Source: Chloroflexota bacterium
GTDB taxonomy: Bacteria; Chloroflexota; Chloroflexia; JAMDCE01
Direction of reading: 5' to 3'
NCBI GenBank assembly: GCA_023489135.1
Contig: JAMDCE010000701.1
Span: 1 to 9,322, forward strand
DNA length: 9,322 nt
Of this stretch, positions 5,771 through 9,322 are shown piece by piece; within the stretch, counting starts at the first letter, position 1; each line of letters begins with the position of its first letter. The notes under the pieces are model-generated. The model worked only from the letters and a program-made list of their open reading frames with translations. It did no database searches and had not been told where the DNA came from. The translations under genes and the position numbers were made by a program.

Positions 5771-6493
5771 CTAGGGCCATGAGGTCTCGGTCAACGGCGT
5801 GATTATGGCCTCCTGTACGACTGAGCCCTCGGGGCTGGAAAGGATGTGGAGGATCATGGAGGCCACCGCGTGCGGATCCTGCAAGTTGTTGGGGTCCGGT
5901 TTCTCCTCCAGACGGTCGAAGAAGCTGGTACGCATTCCCCCCGGGACTATGAGTGTGGCTAGAATGTTATGCGGCCGTCCCTCCACTCCGAGAGCCCGCG
6001 TCAGGCCGATGAGCCCCCATTTCGTCGCGTGGTAGGCGGCAGCGTTGGCCCACGCCCTTTTGCCCGCGGTGGAAGATATGTTCACGATGTGGCCCCCGCC
6101 TTGTTCCCTCATGATCGTCATGGCCGATTTGGAGAAATAGAACGGCGCCCGCAGATTTACGGCCACGACTCTGTCCCATTGGTCGATGGTCATGTCCGAG
6201 ACCGGCAGGGTGAAGTCGATCCCCGCACAGTTTATCAACACATCCAGGCGGCCGAAGGCGTCCAGGGTTTGCTTCATCGCAGCGTCGATTTGATCGACCT
6301 TGCTAATGTCTGCGGTTACCCCCACAACTGATCCGGGCAGCCCCTTGGCAACTTTAGTAGTAGCCTCGATTCCAGGGCTGCTGATGTCAATTCCCACGAC
6401 GTTGCAGCCCTCCGTCGCCAGGGAAACTACCAAAGCGCGGCCCAACCCGCTACCCGCTCCTGTTACTATGGCTGTATTTCCGGCCAAAACCAT
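5771..6493 (-). CDS. Short-chain dehydrogenase/reductase (SDR), NAD-type
   Basis: This 240-residue protein has the classical SDR Rossmann fold. Visible motifs: TGAGSGLG (11-18) for the dinucleotide phosphates; Asp36 at the end of the second strand (GIDIS), which usually selects NAD(H) over NADP(H); ADIS (61-64); NCAG (88-91, a variant of NNAG); Asn113 in VNL; and the catalytic triad residues Ser141, Tyr154 and Lys158 (YHATK). It should be an active cytoplasmic oxidoreductase; the substrate cannot be read from sequence. An ATG at 6568 would add 25 residues and overlap the upstream gene. I prefer ATG 6493, where the Rossmann domain begins and GGAGG (6509-6505) lies upstream, though the 11-nt spacing is slightly long. 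It lies 55 nt after the GT2 gene in the same direction, so is probably co-transcribed; a sugar or lipid precursor role is possible but is only context. Confidence 0.9.
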   Translation of the reverse strand: MVLAGNTAIVTGAGSGLGRALVVSLATEGCNVVGIDISSPGIEATTKVAKGLPGSVVGVTADISKVDQIDAAMKQTLDAFGRLDVLINCAGIDFTLPVSDMTIDQWDRVVAVNLRAPFYFSKSAMTIMREQGGGHIVNISSTAGKRAWANAAAYHATKWGLIGLTRALGVEGRPHNILATLIVPGGMRTSFFDRLEEKPDPNNLQDPHAVASMILHILSSPEGSVVQEAIITPLTETSWP

Positions 6494-6548
6494 TGCGCCA
6501 ATATCCTCCAGTAAGAAATGGGTCTCTAGGTACCTGAGCAGAAAACAA

Positions 6549-7379
6549 TCAAGCGGCGTCAGGACCATCAGCTACCAGCCTTGGGAACAGGGAGGTCGCA
6601 TTCACCAACCGGTTCTCCACCAGCGTGGGCAGCTCGAGGTGATAGGTCCCGCTGGGAAGGACTCCGCACCCCCCGTATTTTCGTAGGAGCAGAAGCTGGG
6701 CCAGCACCTCCTCGCCGGCGTGCTCGGAAGGAAGCATGTGCCACCAGGAGAAGCCGCCGACGTCGAGCAGCTTGGCACGGCTGTACATCACATTGGCTCC
6801 TACCCAGGCGACCTTGTATTTGACGATGCCTCCATTGGGGGCGAGCTTCTCATACAGGTGGTAGGCATTGGCGGCGTTGTGGACCTTGTGGCGATCCCAA
6901 GGGATCGTGTCCCAGTCGAACCTTTCGGGCTGCACCGGTCCTTGCCAGACCTCGATGTTGTGCTGGTGCGGCCGGTAATCGTTCAGGTAACTCAGCCCCA
7001 CGGCGCAGCAGCCCACGAACCCGCAGCGCTCCTCTTCGATTGCCCCGAGCATGCGCCCGACGACTTCCGGTTCCAGGAGAAGATCGTCGTCCAGAAACTG
7101 CACGTACTCGGCCCGGCTGAGGCTGAGAAGGAAGTTGCGCTGCTCGGCTATCCCCCGTCGCGGCAGATGCTTGATAATGCGCAGCTTCCACCCCCGAATC
7201 GAGAAGGCGCGGCTGATGGTCTGAATCTCGACATCCGAGGCGTAGTCCTCTCCCTCAGTCTGGTCGGATACGAACACGTCGAAGCCACGGTACGTCTGAC
7301 CGAGGAGCGAGGTCAGGGTGATAGCTAAGCCTGTCTTTCGATTGCAGGTAGGAATAAGAATGTCCAGCTTCTGAGCCAT
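6549..7379 (-). CDS. Family 2 glycosyltransferase
   Basis: This 276-residue soluble protein is a GT-A-fold, inverting GT2-type enzyme. Motifs in order: N-terminal strand DILIPTCNR (6-14); SDQTEG (38-43) after the second strand; GIAEQRNFLLSLSRAEYVQFLDDD (76-99), where Asp97-99 is the DXD-like nucleotide-sugar/metal site; GANVMYSR (194-201) and GGF (208-210) in the acceptor half; and SEHAGEEV (218-225), at the place of the catalytic acidic (ED-like) motif. There is no membrane segment. It probably transfers a sugar from an activated donor to a growing glycan or glycolipid at the inner membrane face; donor and acceptor are unknown. Start ATG 7379 has GGAG (7390-7387) seven bases upstream; an in-frame TTG at 7400 has no such support. 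It lies between a GT4 gene and the SDR gene, all on the minus strand. Confidence 0.92.
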   Translation of the reverse strand: MAQKLDILIPTCNRKTGLAITLTSLLGQTYRGFDVFVSDQTEGEDYASDVEIQTISRAFSIRGWKLRIIKHLPRRGIAEQRNFLLSLSRAEYVQFLDDDLLLEPEVVGRMLGAIEEERCGFVGCCAVGLSYLNDYRPHQHNIEVWQGPVQPERFDWDTIPWDRHKVHNAANAYHLYEKLAPNGGIVKYKVAWVGANVMYSRAKLLDVGGFSWWHMLPSEHAGEEVLAQLLLLRKYGGCGVLPSGTYHLELPTLVENRLVNATSLFPRLVADGPDAA

Positions 7380-7419
7380 AGCCGAGCTCCATCCCAACAA
7401 GCCGCGTCACTGCGCCTAC

Positions 7420-7568
7420 AGCGGTTTCCGTAACGATTTAAACGTGGACCGAACAGCACCACGGCGGCAGTATCCAGGTGTAGCGGGGGGGCTTGTCCCC
7501 CGCCCGCACCCCTCCGGCGGGGGACAAGCCCCCCCGCTACCGGTTGCCCAAGCTAATCGAAAACCGCT
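7420..7568. repeat. MITE-like palindromic element, copy 2
   Basis: The core (7480-7540) is a perfect inverted repeat with 25-nt arms at 7480-7504 and 7516-7540 and the loop CGCACCCCTCC, which is copy 1's loop plus three bases. Each arm differs from copy 1 at one position, and the two changes preserve pairing (C-G becomes G-C). It is flanked by an imperfect 11-bp inverted repeat, AGCGGTTTCCG (7420-7430) and the complement of AGCGGTTTTCG (7558-7568), which ends exactly at the stop codon of the GT4 gene (7569-7571). The element fills most of the 189-bp gap between the GT4 and GT2 genes. As RNA it would form a very stable hairpin after GT4, so it may end or attenuate transcription or protect the upstream mRNA; there is no U-tract. 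I saw no convincing promoter for the GT2 gene in the remainder. Confidence 0.75.
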
Positions 7569-8906
7569 CTAAGCCAGGGCGCCCCTTTCGTGGGGCAGCG
7601 CAGTGGGAGCCATAGGTGTGGCGCCCTCCAGTAACGTCCTCCCCTCCAGCCCTGTTTCGAGCTTCCATTCGATCAGGTCGCCGTACACGCCGGCCATCCT
7701 CTTGGCCACCTGGTGCCAGGTGAAGTACTTCTCGACTCTTTCGCGCGCTTTTCGGCCCATCGACGCGCGTAGACCGGGGCTGTTGAGAACCAGCTCGATC
7801 CTCGCGGCCAGAAGGCCTGGATCCTTAGGTGGAACGTGAAATCCGGTCCTGTTATCTTGAACCGTGAACTTCATCCCACCAACTTCCGAAGCGATCATCG
7901 GCGTGCCACAGGCCATCGATTCCAGAGGAACGAGACCAAACGGCTCGTACCAAGGGGTGGAGACACAGACGTCGGCGGCGGAATAATAGTATTTGAGCAC
8001 CGACTGCGGCCGGCGCCCCACAAAGCTAACGCGATCCAGAACGCCGAGCGAGGCGGCGATATCCGTCAAGCGCGCCACCTCTTTGTCCGTCTCGGGGCTC
8101 ACCGTGTCCGTCTCGCCTCCCACTATCACCAACTGGGCTGCTTTGCTCCTGCCCTCTGATAGCCTGGCCAGAGCCTGTACGATGCAGTCGATACCCTTCC
8201 TGGGGAGCAGCCGTCCGACGTACGCGATGATGGGCCCGTCCGGCTCCAAGCCAACCATCTTGCGCGCCATCCGCCTTGGCACCGGGTGGAAAGTATCCAC
8301 GTCTACCGCGGAAGGAACTATGACGATGTCGTCCTCCTCGGCTCCATAGAGCTCGATTAGCTCTTCTTTCTCCGATGGGCACTGAGCGATCAGGACGTCC
8401 GCCTCGGCGATCACCCGCAATTCGACGGCGCTCCGCTCCACCGGACTGGTATCGGCTGCACCCTGGTGCATCTTCTTGATCTTCCCCAGGGCGTGGAAGG
8501 TTTCCACCAGAGGAATGCCCCAAGATTCTCTAAGCTCGCATCCCACCCAGCCCGACATCCAGAAGTTCCCGTGAATCAGATCGTACGCGACCCCATCCCT
8601 CTTCGCAAAGTGGATAAGATTGTCGCGGAACTCCGGCATATGGGGCAGGAGCAAGTCTTTCTTCAAGGGCATCAGGGGCCCGGCCTTCAAAGAAACGACG
8701 CGGACCCCCTCGGCCCAAGGGGTCACTTCGGGCACGCTCGACGAATCGCGCCGGGTAAACACGTCTACCTCATAACCCAGGGCAGCCACTTTGCTGCTCA
8801 CCTCGCTCACGTAGACGTTCTGGCCGCCGGCGTCCTCCCCTCCTAGCAGAGCCAAAGGACTGGCGTGCTCGCTTATCATAGCAATTCTTGGCTTCGACGT
8901 TTTCAT
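7569..8906 (-). CDS. Family 4 glycosyltransferase, sucrose-phosphate-synthase-like
   Basis: This 445-residue protein is a GT-B-fold retaining enzyme of about normal length. The N-terminal domain starts with ISEHASPLALLGGEDAGGQN (11-30) followed by VYV, the glycine-rich loop typical of SPS-like and MshA-like GT4 enzymes. It continues with GNFWMSGW (113-120) and ETFHALGK (135-142). The C-terminal donor domain has YVGRLLPRKG (229-238; Arg232 and Lys237 normally hold the diphosphate), then TPWYEPFGLVPLE (317-329) with the EX7E pair Glu321/Glu329, and GGMKFTVQD (343-351). The last 30 or so residues are a poorly conserved tail. A nucleotide-sugar donor (UDP- or ADP-hexose) is expected; the acceptor is unknown, and a true sucrose-phosphate role should not be assumed. 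ATG 8906 is preferred: AGGAGG (8920-8915) is eight bases upstream, whereas ATG 8912 would leave only two. It follows another GT4 gene by 49 nt. Confidence 0.93.
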   Translation of the reverse strand: MKTSKPRIAMISEHASPLALLGGEDAGGQNVYVSEVSSKVAALGYEVDVFTRRDSSSVPEVTPWAEGVRVVSLKAGPLMPLKKDLLLPHMPEFRDNLIHFAKRDGVAYDLIHGNFWMSGWVGCELRESWGIPLVETFHALGKIKKMHQGAADTSPVERSAVELRVIAEADVLIAQCPSEKEELIELYGAEEDDIVIVPSAVDVDTFHPVPRRMARKMVGLEPDGPIIAYVGRLLPRKGIDCIVQALARLSEGRSKAAQLVIVGGETDTVSPETDKEVARLTDIAASLGVLDRVSFVGRRPQSVLKYYYSAADVCVSTPWYEPFGLVPLESMACGTPMIASEVGGMKFTVQDNRTGFHVPPKDPGLLAARIELVLNSPGLRASMGRKARERVEKYFTWHQVAKRMAGVYGDLIEWKLETGLEGRTLLEGATPMAPTALPHERGALA

Positions 8907-8955
8907 TGGCATTCCCTCCTGTTCATGTGCCCCACAGCCTTTGGAAATAGAAATG

Positions 8956-9322
8956 CTAGTCCGTAACTTCGCGGAAGGCGGCGTCCCAGTCGCGGATAAA
9001 CCTGGGAAGACCGAATCTCTCTAGCGCCGTGGCCTTCGCGTTGGCTCCCAGGCGCTCGGCCTCCGCCTTACCTTCGATCAGGTGCCACATTCGACCGACC
9101 AGGTAGTCCAGATCGTTGGACACGTAGCCATTCACCCCATCAACTATCACGGTCGGCAGCTCCGTCGTCGCCAAGGCTACCACCGGCAAGCCGAGCATCA
9201 TCGCCTCGATAACCGCCAGGGGCAGGCTGGTGTACCTGATCGGGTTGAAGAAGAAGCGGTAGTTGACCTCCAGCGCGTGAAGGCCTTCTTGCGGGAAATC
9301 CCCGATTCCTCCAATAGGCCTG
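8956..9322 (-). CDS. Family 4 glycosyltransferase, C-terminal part (partial)
   Basis: The open frame runs from the window edge (first full codon at 9321-9319) to a TAG at 8958-8956, giving 121 residues. The sequence includes ALEVNYRFFFNPIRYTSLPL, then AVIEAMMLGLPVV and ALATTELPTVIVDGVNGYV, and finally a helical tail ending near FIRDWDAAF. This is the donor half of a GT-B GT4 enzyme: the SLPLAVIEAMMLG segment matches the second half of the usual EX7E region, and the glycine-rich DGVNGYV follows as expected. An ATG at 9201 is internal to the conserved domain and is not a start. The gene lies 49 nt upstream of the SPS-like GT4 gene in the same direction, suggesting one transcript and a shared glycan pathway. 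The N-terminal acceptor domain lies outside the window. Confidence 0.88.
   Translation of the reverse strand, partial: RPIGGIGDFPQEGLHALEVNYRFFFNPIRYTSLPLAVIEAMMLGLPVVALATTELPTVIVDGVNGYVSNDLDYLVGRMWHLIEGKAEAERLGANAKATALERFGLPRFIRDWDAAFREVTD

Noticed and set aside
6494..6568. Upstream ATG start for the SDR (25 extra residues)
   Set aside because: It would overlap the GT2 gene and put residues before the Rossmann strand that SDRs do not normally have. GGAGG at 6505-6509 supports ATG 6493.
7380..7400. Upstream TTG start for the GT2 gene
   Set aside because: No ribosome site precedes it, whereas GGAG at 7387-7390 is well placed for ATG 7379.
7380..7479. Promoter for the GT2 gene between the palindrome and its start
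   Set aside because: The only AT-rich patch (around 7435-7442) has no paired -35 and -10 hexamers at proper spacing on the minus strand.
8026..8523. 165-codon minus-strand frame inside the SPS-like GT4 gene
   Set aside because: It is a frame-shifted shadow of the GT4 coding sequence; the composition is Arg/Gly-rich and matches nothing.
1..9322. CRISPR array, tRNA, rRNA, phage or transposase gene
   Set aside because: No regularly spaced repeats, tRNA-like cloverleaf or rRNA-like stretch was noticed, and none of the plausible proteins resembles an integrase, transposase or phage protein.

Overview
The window is high-GC bacterial DNA with closely spaced genes and ordinary Shine-Dalgarno (SD) sites. 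It carries six complete protein genes plus two that run off the edges; no rRNA, tRNA, CRISPR array, integrase or transposase gene is visible. Gene content (an SPS-like GT4 glycosyltransferase, a YfhO-type membrane protein, a DHH/NrnA-like phosphoesterase, a rubrerythrin) suits a free-living, anaerobic or microaerophilic, environmental bacterium. Chloroflexota would be my first guess, but this is an impression from protein style, not a demonstrated assignment.

Layout. 1-89 (-): first 29 codons of a membrane-anchored protein, cut by the window edge. 90-309: a divergent intergenic region holding a perfect 25-bp-arm palindrome inside a MITE-like element (146-246). 310-1623 (+): an M24 'pita-bread' peptidase homologue with a degraded metal site. 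1579-3894 (-): a large YfhO-family membrane protein whose 3' end overlaps the M24 gene tail-to-tail by 45 bp. 3895-4019: two back-to-back sigma70-type promoters, one per direction. 4020-5069 (+): DHH/DHHA1 phosphoesterase. 5070-5177: convergent intergenic region with a large hairpin. 5178-5681 (-): rubrerythrin with its own extended -10 promoter. 5771-6493 (-): short-chain dehydrogenase. 6549-7379 (-): GT2 glycosyltransferase. 7380-7568: a second copy of the palindromic element. 7569-8906 (-): GT4 glycosyltransferase, sucrose-phosphate-synthase-like. 8956-9322 (-): C-terminal 121 residues of another GT4 glycosyltransferase, cut by the window edge.

Functional reading. The right part (9322 down to 5771, all minus strand) looks like a glycan or glycolipid assembly run: two GT4 enzymes, one GT2 enzyme and an NAD-type SDR, interrupted by the palindromic element. 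YfhO, a GT-C-like membrane protein, fits the same envelope-glycosylation theme but is a separate transcription unit. Rubrerythrin (peroxide defence) and the DHH phosphoesterase (nanoRNA/pAp turnover or cyclic-dinucleotide metabolism) are separate housekeeping or stress units. No defence or obviously new multi-gene system was found. The points most worth a second look are the two structure-conserving palindromic elements (one base pair differs between copies by a compensatory change on both arms), the degenerate M24 active site, and the compact regulatory architecture at 3935-3999 and 5711-5750.
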